64,000 nt of DNA from Jeotgalibacillus campisalis. GTDB lineage: Bacteria > Bacillota > Bacilli > Bacillales > Jeotgalibacillaceae. Below the pieces are notes generated by a model. That model made no database searches and was not told where the DNA came from. It saw only the letters and a list, made by a program, of their open reading frames with translations. Each line of letters opens with the position of its first letter. Position 1 is the stretch's first letter. The translations under genes and the position numbers were made by a program. Of the stretch, positions 9,115 through 18,237 are shown piece by piece. The DNA is taken from assembly GCF_000829515.1 (NCBI RefSeq), contig NZ_JXRR01000014.1, forward strand, positions 372,001-436,000, written 5' to 3'.

Positions 9115-9717
9115 ATGAATAAAAAAGAAGGGAAAGCAGACCTGGAAGAAACTAAATCTCCTGGGAAATTTCAAGTATTTCTATTAATTTTTTTAGTACC
9201 CGCAGCATTTCTTCTTATTGCCAGTGTGATTGTATTAACCTTACTTGACATAAATCCTATAACCAAAGCGAAAGAAGCAGGCATCGAAATCCCGTTTCTA
9301 TCTGACGGTCAGGAGGTTGAGCCGGAAAACTCATCTGCTGAAAATGGTGAGCAAACGGCTTTCTTGCAAACTCAGTTGAAAGAAAAAGAAACGAATATTG
9401 CTGAACTTGAAAAAGAGTTAAGTTCATTGACGGCTGAAAACGAAAAGCTATCTGAAGAACAGGAACGGTTAGTACAGGAAACGGCCAATCAACAAAACCA
9501 GCAAGAAACAGAGAAAAGCAAAAATAATGAAATGGTTTCCGTTTTTAAAGAAATGAAAGGGAAAACAGCAGCACCAGTTTTACTGAATATGAGTGAAGAG
9601 GAGGCTGTTGCCATTCTCTCTCAGCTGCCTTCAGATTCAGTAGCTTCAATCTTTGAGGAGATGCCTCCTGAGGATGCGGCTAAATATGCAGTCTTACTAG
9701 GTATACAGGCACCTTAG
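9115..9717 (+). CDS. ylxF: MotE-like flagellar chaperone (YlxF family)
   Basis: Likely a membrane-anchored flagellar chaperone; in alpha-proteobacteria MotE stabilises the motor protein MotC, while the role in Bacillus is less clear. The protein has 200 residues. There is a single membrane span at about 21-44, a Gln/Glu/Lys coiled coil at about 80-140, and a C-terminal MgtE-N-like module (MSEEEAVAILSQLPSDSV and EEMPPEDAAKYAVLLG). ATG 9115 is chosen because AGGTGA lies five bases before it; an in-frame GTG at 9106 is part of that site. It lies between fliJ and fliK as in B. subtilis. Confidence 0.88.
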   Translation: MNKKEGKADLEETKSPGKFQVFLLIFLVPAAFLLIASVIVLTLLDINPITKAKEAGIEIPFLSDGQEVEPENSSAENGEQTAFLQTQLKEKETNIAELEKELSSLTAENEKLSEEQERLVQETANQQNQQETEKSKNNEMVSVFKEMKGKTAAPVLLNMSEEEAVAILSQLPSDSVASIFEEMPPEDAAKYAVLLGIQAP

Positions 9718-9752
9718 AACTTATACCCGGAAAGGGGGTGAACGTAAACTAC

Positions 9753-11015
9753 ATGAATATCAATTCGGTGCTAAAGGTTACTATGACAGGAGAGAATCAG
9801 CAACAACTCGGGAAGTCTATTAGTGAAAAAAATGGTTTTGGTGCCATTTTCTCACTGCTGTCATCACAAAATGGACTGAATCATGAATTACTTGTGGATG
9901 CACAAGAAGAAAAAGTTGATCCTGTTTTTCAAGAACTGTTAGCGGTTTTACAGCAGCAAACCCCGGTAGAAATAGGAGAAGAAGCAGTGGAATCTCCCGC
10001 TGAAACCGGATTTGCAGGAAGTTCCGAAATAGGGCTTTCTCCAGATGAATGGATGGAGCTCCCATTGAAAGATGCTCTTTTTTACTTTTTTAATGGTGAT
10101 GATCAAAAATTTAACGATGTTTTTGAAGAATATGCACTTCCAAAAGGGAAGGCAGGGTCTACTGAATCTCTTTTATTTTTGCAATCTCACCTTGAAAAAC
10201 TCGAAAAACATATTCACCTTAAAGTCATCGATCCTTCATCAGTTAATGTACTGCAAGCTATTAAACAATTGTCCCTTGCTGCGAAGGAATCAGACAGTCC
10301 TGCAGCTGCCAGTCCGGTTGCGGAAGAACTTTTGAAAACTCTGGAAAAATTAGAGAGTGTATTAAAAACCTTGATGACAGAAGTGAAAGGAACTTTTTCT
10401 CCAGTGTATAAACTGGGATTTAGTCACGCGATCGCTTTATCAACCGGCAGCATTTCAAGCAAAAGCCAATTATTGCCTGACAACAGCTCTGATGTAATCA
10501 AAAAACAGGAAGCTTTATCAGTTCCTCTTCAGCAGCTGCAGACAGACGCTGGCCTTTCTAAGTGGAGTTTGCCGTTTGAGTCTAAAACCGCTCAGTCCTC
10601 TCAGTCTCTAATGCAGCAGTTTGTGGAAGTAATGGACAATGCTAAGTTTGGAAAAACAAATGGGACTGAAAAACTTTTAATTCGATTGCAGCCTGAACAC
10701 TTAGGCACACTTAAAATCGAACTTATTCAAAAGTCAGGAGTTTTAACTGCAAAGGTCATGACGAGTACAGGTGTTGCAAAGGATATGCTGGAATCACAAG
10801 TTCAGCAGCTCAGACATGCATTAACAAATCAAAATATTCAAATCGATCGAATAGAAATTATTCATTCACAAAGCGATCACCGGACAGACCGTGAAACGGG
10901 CCAATCTTCAAAACAGCATGCTGATCGGGATCAAAAACATCGATCAGAATCTGAGGATGAAGAGGGGGAAGAAAAGCAGGATTTCCAAAAAATCTTTTTA
11001 AATATTGAGGTGTAG
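9753..11015 (+). CDS. fliK: FliK, hook-length control protein
   Basis: Secreted ruler that measures the hook and switches the export gate to filament substrates by acting on FlhB. The ~420 residues are mostly low-conservation, Gln/Ser/Glu-rich sequence. The recognisable Flg_hook domain is C-terminal (about 300-385) with [20 protein letters not shown], followed by a hydrophilic tail rich in Asp, Glu, Lys and His. The AAAGGGGGTGA site is rather far (11 bases after its last base) from ATG 9753; an in-frame GTG at 9738 is inside that site. The position between ylxF and flgD supports the call. Confidence 0.88.
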   Translation: MNINSVLKVTMTGENQQQLGKSISEKNGFGAIFSLLSSQNGLNHELLVDAQEEKVDPVFQELLAVLQQQTPVEIGEEAVESPAETGFAGSSEIGLSPDEWMELPLKDALFYFFNGDDQKFNDVFEEYALPKGKAGSTESLLFLQSHLEKLEKHIHLKVIDPSSVNVLQAIKQLSLAAKESDSPAAASPVAEELLKTLEKLESVLKTLMTEVKGTFSPVYKLGFSHAIALSTGSISSKSQLLPDNSSDVIKKQEALSVPLQQLQTDAGLSKWSLPFESKTAQSSQSLMQQFVEVMDNAKFGKTNGTEKLLIRLQPEHLGTLKIELIQKSGVLTAKVMTSTGVAKDMLESQVQQLRHALTNQNIQIDRIEIIHSQSDHRTDRETGQSSKQHADRDQKHRSESEDEEGEEKQDFQKIFLNIEV

Positions 11016-11019
11016 AACG

Positions 11020-11658
11020 ATGAATGCAAATTCTGTAAACAGTGACTTATTTTTGTCTTCACTGACTCAAAAAAATGAAGAACCCAAAGCAAAACAGGAC
11101 GCGATGGGGAAAGATCAATTCCTGAAATTGCTTATTGCTCAGCTCTCCAATCAGGATCCTACCCAGCCTATGGAAGATAAGGAATTTATAGCGCAGATGG
11201 CCAGTTTTTCAACGTTGGAACAAATGACGAACATGAGTGAATCATTTGAAAAATTTGCATCGATGCAGGAGCAAACCCAGCTTATTCAATACAATGAATT
11301 TGCAGGTAAAGAAGTAAAATGGGATAAACTCACAGAAGATGAAGGGGAGCAGGTGACTTCTACAGGGAGAGGAACAGTTGAAACTGTGCGTTTTAAAGGT
11401 GGATCTGTTGAATTTGAATTGACAGACGGAACTGTGCTTAATCCTGGTAATATTTCTGAGCTAACTCAGCCGGCTGAGAAAAACTCACTTCAGCAAGCAA
11501 GTATGCTGATCGGAAAAAATATAACCTGGATGGATGAAAATGAAAAAGAAGTAGAAAGCAAGGTGTTATCTGTTTCAGTTAAAGAAGGGTCCACTTGGCT
11601 GCATACTGAAAATGAATCTAAAATTCGGGCTGATGAACTTATTCAAATAAGACAATAA
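11020..11658 (+). CDS. flgD: FlgD, hook-capping scaffold protein
   Basis: Caps the growing hook and guides FlgE assembly. Length is 212 residues. The N-terminal secretion and capping region holds the family motif [20 protein letters not shown] followed by [20 protein letters not shown]. The C-terminal half is beta-rich and includes a Tudor-like region ([21 protein letters not shown]). ATG 11020 has GAGGTG seven bases upstream. It opens the hook module flgD, 11673 gene, flgE. Confidence 0.96.
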   Translation: MNANSVNSDLFLSSLTQKNEEPKAKQDAMGKDQFLKLLIAQLSNQDPTQPMEDKEFIAQMASFSTLEQMTNMSESFEKFASMQEQTQLIQYNEFAGKEVKWDKLTEDEGEQVTSTGRGTVETVRFKGGSVEFELTDGTVLNPGNISELTQPAEKNSLQQASMLIGKNITWMDENEKEVESKVLSVSVKEGSTWLHTENESKIRADELIQIRQ

Positions 11659-11672
11659 AGGATATGACGCTG

Positions 11673-12053
11673 ATGGAGTCCATTCGATTTAATTCCATTC
11701 CATTGCCTCCGATAACCGTTAAAAACAAAACACAAGCCAGTGCAAAGAATAAAAGCTTCTCTGATGAACTCAATGGAGCCATCGCACGAACGAATAATCT
11801 AAAGATTAGTAAACATGCGAATGACAGACTCTCAGAAAGAGAGATCACCATCACGGATTCTCAGTGGAAAAAAGTTGAAGCTAAAGTGAATGAAGCCAAA
11901 ACAAAAGGCATAAAAGACTCATTGGTATTACTAGATCAAGCCGCACTGATTGTCAGTGTTAAAAACGGAACGGTTATCACTGCGATGGGAACAAAAGATA
12001 TAAAAGATCATATCTTCACCGATATTGACGGCACAATTATATTAAACGACTAG
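11673..12053 (+). CDS. Small flagellar operon protein of the TIGR02530 type
   Basis: A 126-residue protein (start ATG 11673; ATG 11664 is too close to AAAGG) between flgD and flgE. It has an N-terminal FNSIPLPP segment and a lysine-rich disordered stretch. The core is conserved in the family: ISKHANDRLSEREITITDSQW then a helix and LLDQAALIVSVKNGTVITAM. This pattern matches a 'flagellar operon protein' family found next to flgD/flgE in many Bacilli and Clostridia; the family name is from memory. Its function is not established. Position suggests a hook-assembly or export role. I do not recall an equivalent in the B. subtilis operon. Confidence 0.8.
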   Translation: MESIRFNSIPLPPITVKNKTQASAKNKSFSDELNGAIARTNNLKISKHANDRLSEREITITDSQWKKVEAKVNEAKTKGIKDSLVLLDQAALIVSVKNGTVITAMGTKDIKDHIFTDIDGTIILND

Positions 12054-12123
12054 GTGGACCTTTTATAAGGAGCCTATAAGCTGCTGACTGACAGATGCAG
12101 CTTTCATTTGAAGGGAGAAAATA

Positions 12124-13335
12124 ATGATACGTTCAATGTATTCCGGTATTGCAGGACTTAAAAACTTTCAAACAAAACTCGATGTAATTGGTAATAATAT
12201 CGCAAATGTTAACACGTACGGCTTTAAAAAAGGGCGCGTAACATTTCAGGAAGCGATGAATCAAACCATTCAAGGAGCATCCGGAGCAGGTGACGGGCGC
12301 GGAGGAAAAAATTCGCTTCAAGTCGGACTTGGTTCGGTAACGGCAACGATAGACAGTGTTCAAACACAAGCCTCCCTTCAGACAACAGGAAGATCGCTCG
12401 ACTTGGCGGTGAATGGAGATGGATTCTTTGTTGTTCAAGGTCCAGGCGGACAAAATCTATTTACGCGCGGCGGAAACTTTTATCTTGATCAGGGCGGCAC
12501 GATGGTGACAGGCGATGGCTACCGGGTACAGCAATTCCAAAATGGTGTGCTGAGCGACATTAGCATTAACAGCGGTGCGGTCCTTCCGGCACAGACAACA
12601 AATCAAATTACTTTATCAGGAAATCTGCCGAATAATGTAGCGGACCCGGATTTCAGTTTTTCCCAGCAAATGAAAGTGGTCGATGATCAGGGAATTGAGC
12701 ATGTGCTTGAAGTCGAAATGACTGCCAACGGTGCAAATAGCTGGAATGTTGCGTTCCGCAATAACTCTATGGAGTCAGCAAATAATGAAACAACAGGAAC
12801 GATTCAATTTAACGCTGCAGGTGTAGCAGCGTGGAATCCTGCGCCGCAGAACTTAAGAGTAGAAAGAGGAACACCGCCTGTAGCAGGGAATTTTGCTTTA
12901 GCTGCTCCACCTGTTGTTGAAGGCCTTACAAACAATCCGGGAGAAATCACTACGCAGGTTCAAGCAAATGGAAATCTATCAGGATCTTTAGAGAGTTTTA
13001 GTGTAAGTAATACAGGTTTAATAAGCGGCGTGTACTCAAATGGTGTAGTTACGCCAATGGCTGAACTAAGCCTGGCAAACTTCAACAACCCATCTGGCCT
13101 TGTGAAATTCGGCAATAATCTGTTCCAGGAATCGGTTAACTCAGGTGTTGCGAATATTGGCGATGTTGAAACGGTTGGCAGCACAATTTCATCTGGAACA
13201 CTTGAAATGTCCAATGTGGATTTATCAGAAGAATTCACCGAAATGATTTCAGCTCAAAGAGGATTTCAGGCGAACACAAGAATTATTACAACGTCTGACC
13301 AGATTTTAGAGGAACTTGTAAATCTGAAAAGATAA
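12124..13335 (+). CDS. flgE: FlgE, flagellar hook protein
   Basis: Hook subunit, exported and polymerised under the FlgD cap. At 403 residues it is clearly longer than B. subtilis FlgE (264) and nearer to enterobacterial hook proteins. The N-terminal rod-type motif is VIGNNIANVNTYGFKKGRV. A GDGFFVVQ motif lies near residues 98-105. The extra length sits in the middle, about 145-310, as a beta-rich Asn/Gly/Val domain expected to face outward. The C-terminal segment EMSNVDLSEEFTEMISAQRG is typical. The gene starts after AAGGGAGAAAATA. FlgG-type proteins share the ends, but length and position favour FlgE. Confidence 0.92.
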   Translation: MIRSMYSGIAGLKNFQTKLDVIGNNIANVNTYGFKKGRVTFQEAMNQTIQGASGAGDGRGGKNSLQVGLGSVTATIDSVQTQASLQTTGRSLDLAVNGDGFFVVQGPGGQNLFTRGGNFYLDQGGTMVTGDGYRVQQFQNGVLSDISINSGAVLPAQTTNQITLSGNLPNNVADPDFSFSQQMKVVDDQGIEHVLEVEMTANGANSWNVAFRNNSMESANNETTGTIQFNAAGVAAWNPAPQNLRVERGTPPVAGNFALAAPPVVEGLTNNPGEITTQVQANGNLSGSLESFSVSNTGLISGVYSNGVVTPMAELSLANFNNPSGLVKFGNNLFQESVNSGVANIGDVETVGSTISSGTLEMSNVDLSEEFTEMISAQRGFQANTRIITTSDQILEELVNLKR

Positions 13336-13387
13336 CAAGCAGTAGGAGGTGAAAGGGCTGAGGAGTGATTTCTTCAGTCCTGGCCAC

Positions 13388-13615
13388 ATGATTAATGTAA
13401 CAAGGCTGAATGGCAAAAAGTTTTTGATTAATGCAATCTATATTGAGACGATTGAGGCTTTTCCAGACACAACCATTACTTTGACAAATGGAAAGAAATT
13501 CATAGTAAAAGACTCAATGACACATGTCAAAGAAGAAGTTCGGTCGTTCTATCAATCCATCCATGCCTTAAACCTGGTTCATTTAAAAGGAGAAGAAAAA
13601 AACGATGAAAAATAA
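13388..13615 (+). CDS. swrD: SwrD/FlbD-family flagellar protein (YlzI)
   Basis: Small protein of the FlbD family; the B. subtilis member SwrD (YlzI) raises flagellar motor power for swarming. The core [20 protein letters not shown] plus a [15 protein letters not shown] strand matches the family. ATG 13388 gives 75 residues, but no ribosome site is next to it. A strong AGGAGG lies at 13344-13349, eight bases before an in-frame CTG (13358-13360), so translation may begin at CTG and add ten residues. The 3' end overlaps fliL by 11 bases. Confidence 0.85.
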   Translation: MINVTRLNGKKFLINAIYIETIEAFPDTTITLTNGKKFIVKDSMTHVKEEVRSFYQSIHALNLVHLKGEEKNDEK

Positions 13616-14036
13616 ACTTCTTATGACCATGTTGATCATTGTTATTTCAATTTCACTAGCGGGAGTAATTGTCTATGTAGTAACTAAACAGCTTTCTGCA
13701 GATGCTAGTTCGGAAGAGCCGGAGCCGACAATTGAAGAAATTGTTAGCTCTTCTGTTGAAATACCAGAAGTGACAACTAGTATAGCGAATAATAATTTCG
13801 CACGAATTTCCATGACGATGCAAACAGACAGTACAAAAGCAGCTGAAGAGCTCGAGCAAAGAGATTTTATGGTTAAAGATATTATTATTGATGAATTATC
13901 AGAAATGACGCGTGCTGACCTTGAGGGAAGAGCGGGCAAAGAGGCGTTTGAAGAAACGGTAAAAGAACGGGTAGATGCCCTTATGCAAGAAGGAGAAATC
14001 GTTCAGATTTACACAACGTCCATCGTTGTTCAATAG
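13605..14036 (+). CDS. fliL: FliL, flagellar basal-body/stator-associated protein
   Basis: Single-pass membrane protein that surrounds the stator and supports torque. The 143 residues include a span at about 5-26 ([20 protein letters not shown]), an acidic linker with EEPEPTIEE, and a stomatin-like extracytoplasmic domain ending in [20 protein letters not shown]. The ATG lies within the 3' end of swrD, suggesting translational coupling. fliM follows 31 bases later. Confidence 0.95.
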   Translation: MKNKLLMTMLIIVISISLAGVIVYVVTKQLSADASSEEPEPTIEEIVSSSVEIPEVTTSIANNNFARISMTMQTDSTKAAEELEQRDFMVKDIIIDELSEMTRADLEGRAGKEAFEETVKERVDALMQEGEIVQIYTTSIVVQ

Positions 14037-14067
14037 AGAGATAGTCAGAGAGTGGGGGTGAGATTTA

Positions 14068-15066
14068 GTGGCAGGAGATATACTCTCGCAAAATGAAATT
14101 GATGCTTTATTATCCGCTATTTCAACTGGGGAAATGTCAGCTGAAGAAATTCGCAAAGAAGAACAGGAAAAGAAAATAAAAGTTTATGATTTTAAAAGAG
14201 CGCTGCGATTTTCCAAAGATCAAATCCGAAGTATTACTCGAATTCATGATAATTTTGCGCGATTGCTTACAACTTTTTTTTCGGCGCAGCTCAGAACACT
14301 TGTGCAGATCAATGTGGCTTCAGTTGATCAAATTCCTTATGAAGAATTCATCAGATCCGTACCTAAAATGACGATTTTAAACGTGTATGAGGTTCCTCCT
14401 CTCGATGGGAAAATTTTAATGGAAATTAACCCGAATATCGCATATGCCATGATGGATCGCGTTATGGGCGGCCACGGATCAAGCATGAGCAAGGTCGAGA
14501 ATTTAACGGAAATCGAAACGAAGATTATGTCTAATATGTTTGAGAAGGCTTTTGACAGCCTAAGAGAAGCATGGGCATCGATTGCTGAAATTGACCCTAT
14601 TTTAACTGATTTTGAAGTGAATCCGCAATTTCTGCAAGTGATTTCACCAAATGAAACAGTCGTTGTCATTTCTTTAAATACAGTCGTTGGGGAGACGAGC
14701 GGCATGATAAATATTTGTCTCCCTCATGTCGTATTGGAACCGATTATGCCAAACCTTTCTGTTAAGCACTGGATGCAATCTAATAAGAAAGAAAGCATAC
14801 CGGAAGAAGTGATCCAGCTTGAAAAACGAATTAAAAAGGCTGAGCTGGTCATATCAGCTTCACTTGGCACATCCATGGTGGCAGTTGAAGAATTCTTAAT
14901 GCTTGATGTAGGAGATGTTCTTGAGCTCAACCATCGTTTTGACGAACCGGTTGAAATTTTAATTGGCGATCAGCCGAAATTCACCGGTCAGCCAGGAAAA
15001 GTGGGAAAAAAACTAGCCATTCAAATTATAGATGAATTGAAAGGAGGAGAGGACGATGATGAGTGA
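14068..15066 (+). CDS. fliM: FliM, flagellar switch protein
   Basis: C-ring protein that receives CheY-P and changes rotation. Its 332 residues begin with the CheY-P-binding peptide (LSQNEIDALLSA, residues 6-17). Next come a CheC-like middle domain with the GGHG segment around residue 132, and a C-terminal SpoA domain (VGDVLELNHRFDEPVEILIG). The start is GTG 14068 with GGGGGTGAG upstream. The 3' end overlaps fliY. Confidence 0.97.
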   Translation: MAGDILSQNEIDALLSAISTGEMSAEEIRKEEQEKKIKVYDFKRALRFSKDQIRSITRIHDNFARLLTTFFSAQLRTLVQINVASVDQIPYEEFIRSVPKMTILNVYEVPPLDGKILMEINPNIAYAMMDRVMGGHGSSMSKVENLTEIETKIMSNMFEKAFDSLREAWASIAEIDPILTDFEVNPQFLQVISPNETVVVISLNTVVGETSGMINICLPHVVLEPIMPNLSVKHWMQSNKKESIPEEVIQLEKRIKKAELVISASLGTSMVAVEEFLMLDVGDVLELNHRFDEPVEILIGDQPKFTGQPGKVGKKLAIQIIDELKGGEDDDE

Positions 15067-16258
15067 TGATATGCTCTCCCAAGATGAAATTGATGCGCTT
15101 TTAAAAGGTACCTCTGATGAAAATGAAGAGCTCCATGGATCACCTGGTTCACATATATTAACAGCAGATTACTTAGATGAAATGGCAATAGATGCTCTGG
15201 GTGAAATTGGAAATATTTCTTTTGGTAGTTCAGCAACAGCCCTTTCCGCATTATTAAATCAAAAGGTCGAAATCACAACACCTGCTGTAAAAGTAGTCAA
15301 TGCTGATGAAATAGCACAGTCGTTTCCTCACCCTTCTGTAGCAATTAACGTTCAGTATACAGAAGGACTTACAGGAACGAACTTACTGGTAATTAAGCAA
15401 AGCGATGCAGCAGTAATTGCTGATTTGATGCTTGGCGGCAACGGATTGACATCATCTGAGGAACTGGATGAAATTCAGCTCAGTGCGGTTCAGGAAGCGA
15501 TGAACCAAATGATGGGTTCAGCAGCGACATCCATGTCCACTATTTTCAATAGTAAAGTAGATATATCTCCGCCGAGCATTGATCTAATGGATTTTCCATC
15601 AAATAAAGGAATGGAAAACCTGCCTGACGGGAAGCTTCTTATTCAAATTTCCTTTCATTTAAAGGTGGGGTCGCTCATTGATTCAAGTATTATGCAGCTT
15701 GTGCGTCTTGAGTTTGGTCAATCCCTGATTAAGCGATTGATGGGCACTTCAGAAGGAGCGGAAGAAACAGCTGTTGCTGCTTTAGCAGAAACACCTATGC
15801 AGGACATAGAAGTACAGGAGCCAAAAGGTGAGCCCCAATCACTTACTAGTGCCAGCTATGCAGCACCTGAAAATAATGGTCAACATCACGTGGATGAGGG
15901 TATACAGCTCAATCGGAATAAAGCTATCAGCAAACCTGTCAATGTCCAGCCTGCAGAGTTTTCATCATTTGATTCACCGGGACTTAGCTCAGGTGAGTCT
16001 AGGAATTTAAATTTGCTTATGGATATCCCGCTTCACGTAACAGTAGAACTCGGCAGAACGAAAAGATCTGTCAAAGATATTTTGGAATTAACGTCAGGAT
16101 CGATTATCGAGCTAGATAAACTGGCCGGAGAACCTGTTGATATTCTAGTAAATAACCGGTTAATTGCACAAGGTGAGGTTGTTGTTATAGATGAAAACTT
16201 TGGCGTCCGGTTAACCGATATTGTAAGTCAAACAGATCGCTTGAATAAACTGAAATAA
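15056..16258 (+). CDS. fliY: FliY, switch protein and CheY-P phosphatase
   Basis: C-ring protein combining a FliN-like C-terminus (about 325-398) with a CheC-like phosphatase domain. At 400 residues it is slightly longer than B. subtilis FliY (378). The N-terminal CheY-P-binding peptide LSQDEIDALLKG is at 7-18. Both phosphatase sites fit the pattern [D/S]xxxExxN-x22-P: D46, E50, N53 and S143, E147, N150, each with the matching proline. So both sites look active. A Ser/Gln/Pro-rich linker separates the domains. ATG 15056 is eight bases after GGAGG and overlaps the fliM end. Confidence 0.97.
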   Translation: MMSDDMLSQDEIDALLKGTSDENEELHGSPGSHILTADYLDEMAIDALGEIGNISFGSSATALSALLNQKVEITTPAVKVVNADEIAQSFPHPSVAINVQYTEGLTGTNLLVIKQSDAAVIADLMLGGNGLTSSEELDEIQLSAVQEAMNQMMGSAATSMSTIFNSKVDISPPSIDLMDFPSNKGMENLPDGKLLIQISFHLKVGSLIDSSIMQLVRLEFGQSLIKRLMGTSEGAEETAVAALAETPMQDIEVQEPKGEPQSLTSASYAAPENNGQHHVDEGIQLNRNKAISKPVNVQPAEFSSFDSPGLSSGESRNLNLLMDIPLHVTVELGRTKRSVKDILELTSGSIIELDKLAGEPVDILVNNRLIAQGEVVVIDENFGVRLTDIVSQTDRLNKLK

Positions 16259-16276
16259 CACTTGGAGGTAGTACAG

Positions 16277-16639
16277 ATGGGAAAAAGAATTTTAATTGTA
16301 GACGATGCAGCATTCATGAGAATGATGATTAAAGATATTTTGTCAAAGAACGGTTTCGAGGTTGTAGGTGAGGCTGCAGATGGGGCCCAGGCTATAGAAA
16401 AATTTAAGGAAACTTCACCAGATCTCGTAACGATGGATATCACTATGCCTGAAATGGATGGCATTACAGCATTAAAAGAAATTAAGAAAATTGATGGTTC
16501 GGCAAAAGTTATCATGTGTTCTGCAATGGGGCAGCAGGCAATGGTTATTGATGCGATCCAGGCAGGAGCCAAAGATTTTATCGTTAAACCATTTCAATCA
16601 GATCGAGTCATTGAGGCCATTCAAAAAGCGATAGGTTGA
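16277..16639 (+). CDS. cheY: CheY, chemotaxis response regulator
   Basis: Phosphorylated by CheA; CheY-P binds FliM/FliY to favour counter-clockwise rotation in Bacillus. The 120 residues form one receiver domain: acidic pair D9/D10 (VDDAAF), phosphoacceptor D54 in TMDITMP, and K104 in IVKPF. The start is ATG 16277, eight bases after GGAGG; an in-frame TTG upstream overlaps that site. The gene overlaps the start of the following fliO/fliZ gene. Confidence 0.97.
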   Translation: MGKRILIVDDAAFMRMMIKDILSKNGFEVVGEAADGAQAIEKFKETSPDLVTMDITMPEMDGITALKEIKKIDGSAKVIMCSAMGQQAMVIDAIQAGAKDFIVKPFQSDRVIEAIQKAIG

Positions 16640-16641
16640 TG

Positions 16642-17295
16642 ATGATGGTTGTTAAAAAAATGTTATGCGTCCTTTTTCTTTTAATGGCATTTCTGGTTCT
16701 AGGCAAAGATGGGACCCTTCAAGCCAGCACGATGGTAGATCAATATTTTGAGAGTGAACAACCAGAAGAGAGTAATAATCAGGCACCTGCAGTGGATGAA
16801 GAAGCAGGGAGCGGTGATCCTGTGACGTGGGTTACATATCTCAAATTAATCGGCGCTCTTGCATTTGTCTTGATTTTACTTTATGCCCTGCTGAAATTTG
16901 TTAACAGTAAAACAAGGAATTTTCAGCAGTCCATGCTAATACAAAATATGGGTGGAACCGCTCTTGGCGGCAACCGCTCCGTACAAATTGTAAAGATCGC
17001 AGGAAGTTATTTTGTTCTGGGTGTAGGAGAAGATGTTCAGCTTATTAAAGAAGTGACCGACCCGGATGAACTTAATCATTTCGAAAATTATTATGCCTCA
17101 CAAGAAGAGCAGAGCGAAGAGCGAAGTCCGATAGCAAAACTTATATTGCACCTATTTAACAATAAAAAAAATCCCTACAACGAAGGATCTCAAAGTTTTC
17201 AATCGCTTTTATCAAAGCAGTTGAGCCAGCAAAAGGAAGATCGGAAAAAGTTGTTTGATCGGGTAAGCGGCAAGGAGCATGACAAAGATGGATGA
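16642..17295 (+). CDS. fliZ: FliO/FliZ, flagellar export gate assembly protein
   Basis: Small membrane protein (FliZ in B. subtilis, FliO elsewhere) that helps FliP oligomerise. About 217 residues: signal-like hydrophobic N-terminus (MLCVLFLLMAFLVLG), an acidic extracellular stretch, a membrane span near residues 63-87 (YLKLIGALAFVLILLYALLK), and a FliO-type cytoplasmic domain with GGNRSVQIVKIAGSYFVLGV. Three adjacent ATGs (16639, 16642, 16645) are possible; the poor ATAGG site favours the second or third. It overlaps cheY and fliP. Confidence 0.9.
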   Translation: MMVVKKMLCVLFLLMAFLVLGKDGTLQASTMVDQYFESEQPEESNNQAPAVDEEAGSGDPVTWVTYLKLIGALAFVLILLYALLKFVNSKTRNFQQSMLIQNMGGTALGGNRSVQIVKIAGSYFVLGVGEDVQLIKEVTDPDELNHFENYYASQEEQSEERSPIAKLILHLFNNKKNPYNEGSQSFQSLLSKQLSQQKEDRKKLFDRVSGKEHDKDG

Positions 17296-17953
17296 ATTTA
17301 TTCAGGTTTTTAATGATAGTCCACCGGATGACGTTGCAACTTCCGTACGGTTACTCCTTTTATTAACGGTGCTGTCTCTCGCACCGGGTATTTTAATATT
17401 AATGACGGCTTTTACAAGAATTGTTATTGTACTGTCGTTCGTCAGAACTTCACTGGCGACACAGCAGATGCCCCCCAATCAGGTTATTATCGGTTTAGCT
17501 CTTTTCTTAACTTTTTTTATTATGGCTCCGGTATTAAGTGAAGTGAATGAACGCGCGTTAACGCCATTGTTCAATGAAGAAATTGATTTGGAAACGGCTT
17601 ATGAAGAGGCGTCAATACCGTTTAAAGATTTTATGAGCAAGCACACAAGGCAAAAAGATTTAGAGCTTTTTTTAAGTTACACCGAAGCAGAGCGGCCTGA
17701 AACCATTCAGGAAATACCTCTGACTGTCATGGTTCCTGCATTTGCTTTAAGTGAAATTAAAACGGCTTTTCAAATGGGCTTTATGATTTTTATTCCTTTT
17801 CTTGTTATTGATATGGTTGTGGCTTCAGTTTTAATGTCAATGGGCATGATGATGCTCCCGCCTGTCATGATTTCGTTACCCTTTAAAATTCTGCTATTTA
17901 TTTTAGTAGACGGTTGGTATCTTGTAATGCAGTCGTTGCTGCAGAGCTTTTAG
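17288..17953 (+). CDS. fliP: FliP, flagellar type III export gate protein
   Basis: Core of the FliP5-FliQ4-FliR1 export channel in the MS-ring pore. ATG 17288 gives 221 residues, the same as B. subtilis, and lies ten bases after AAGGAG; the in-frame ATG at 17279 is adjacent to that site. The family signature MTAFTRIVIVLSFVRTSLA is visible near residues 38-56, and the C-terminal membrane helices include FMIFIPFLVIDMVVASVLMS. It overlaps the fliZ end by eight bases. Confidence 0.98.
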   Translation: MDEFIQVFNDSPPDDVATSVRLLLLLTVLSLAPGILILMTAFTRIVIVLSFVRTSLATQQMPPNQVIIGLALFLTFFIMAPVLSEVNERALTPLFNEEIDLETAYEEASIPFKDFMSKHTRQKDLELFLSYTEAERPETIQEIPLTVMVPAFALSEIKTAFQMGFMIFIPFLVIDMVVASVLMSMGMMMLPPVMISLPFKILLFILVDGWYLVMQSLLQSF

Positions 17954-17967
17954 GCAGGTGAGATTTA

Positions 17968-18237
17968 ATGAATGGTGAAATGGTAATCTCGATCGCTGAA
18001 AGAGGCGTATATATCACACTTATGATCAGTCTTCCTTTAATGCTGGTGGCTCTTGTAGTTGGGCTGTTGGTGAGTATTTTTCAGGCAACGACTCAAATTC
18101 AGGAGCAGACCCTTGCGTTTATTCCTAAAATTATTGCTGTTATGGTCGCGCTCATATTCTTCGGGCCGTGGATGCTGACACAGATTGTTACGTATGCTGC
18201 TGATATTTTCTCTAATCTAACAAGGTATATTGGATAA
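17968..18237 (+). CDS. fliQ: FliQ, flagellar type III export gate protein
   Basis: 89-residue membrane protein with two hydrophobic helices (about 15-40 and 52-73), part of the export channel. Family features include PLMLVALVVGLLVSIFQATT and the segment IQEQTLAFIPKI. ATG follows CAGGTGAG. Its stop codon directly abuts the fliR start, indicating a coupled trio fliP-fliQ-fliR. Confidence 0.97.
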   Translation: MNGEMVISIAERGVYITLMISLPLMLVALVVGLLVSIFQATTQIQEQTLAFIPKIIAVMVALIFFGPWMLTQIVTYAADIFSNLTRYIG

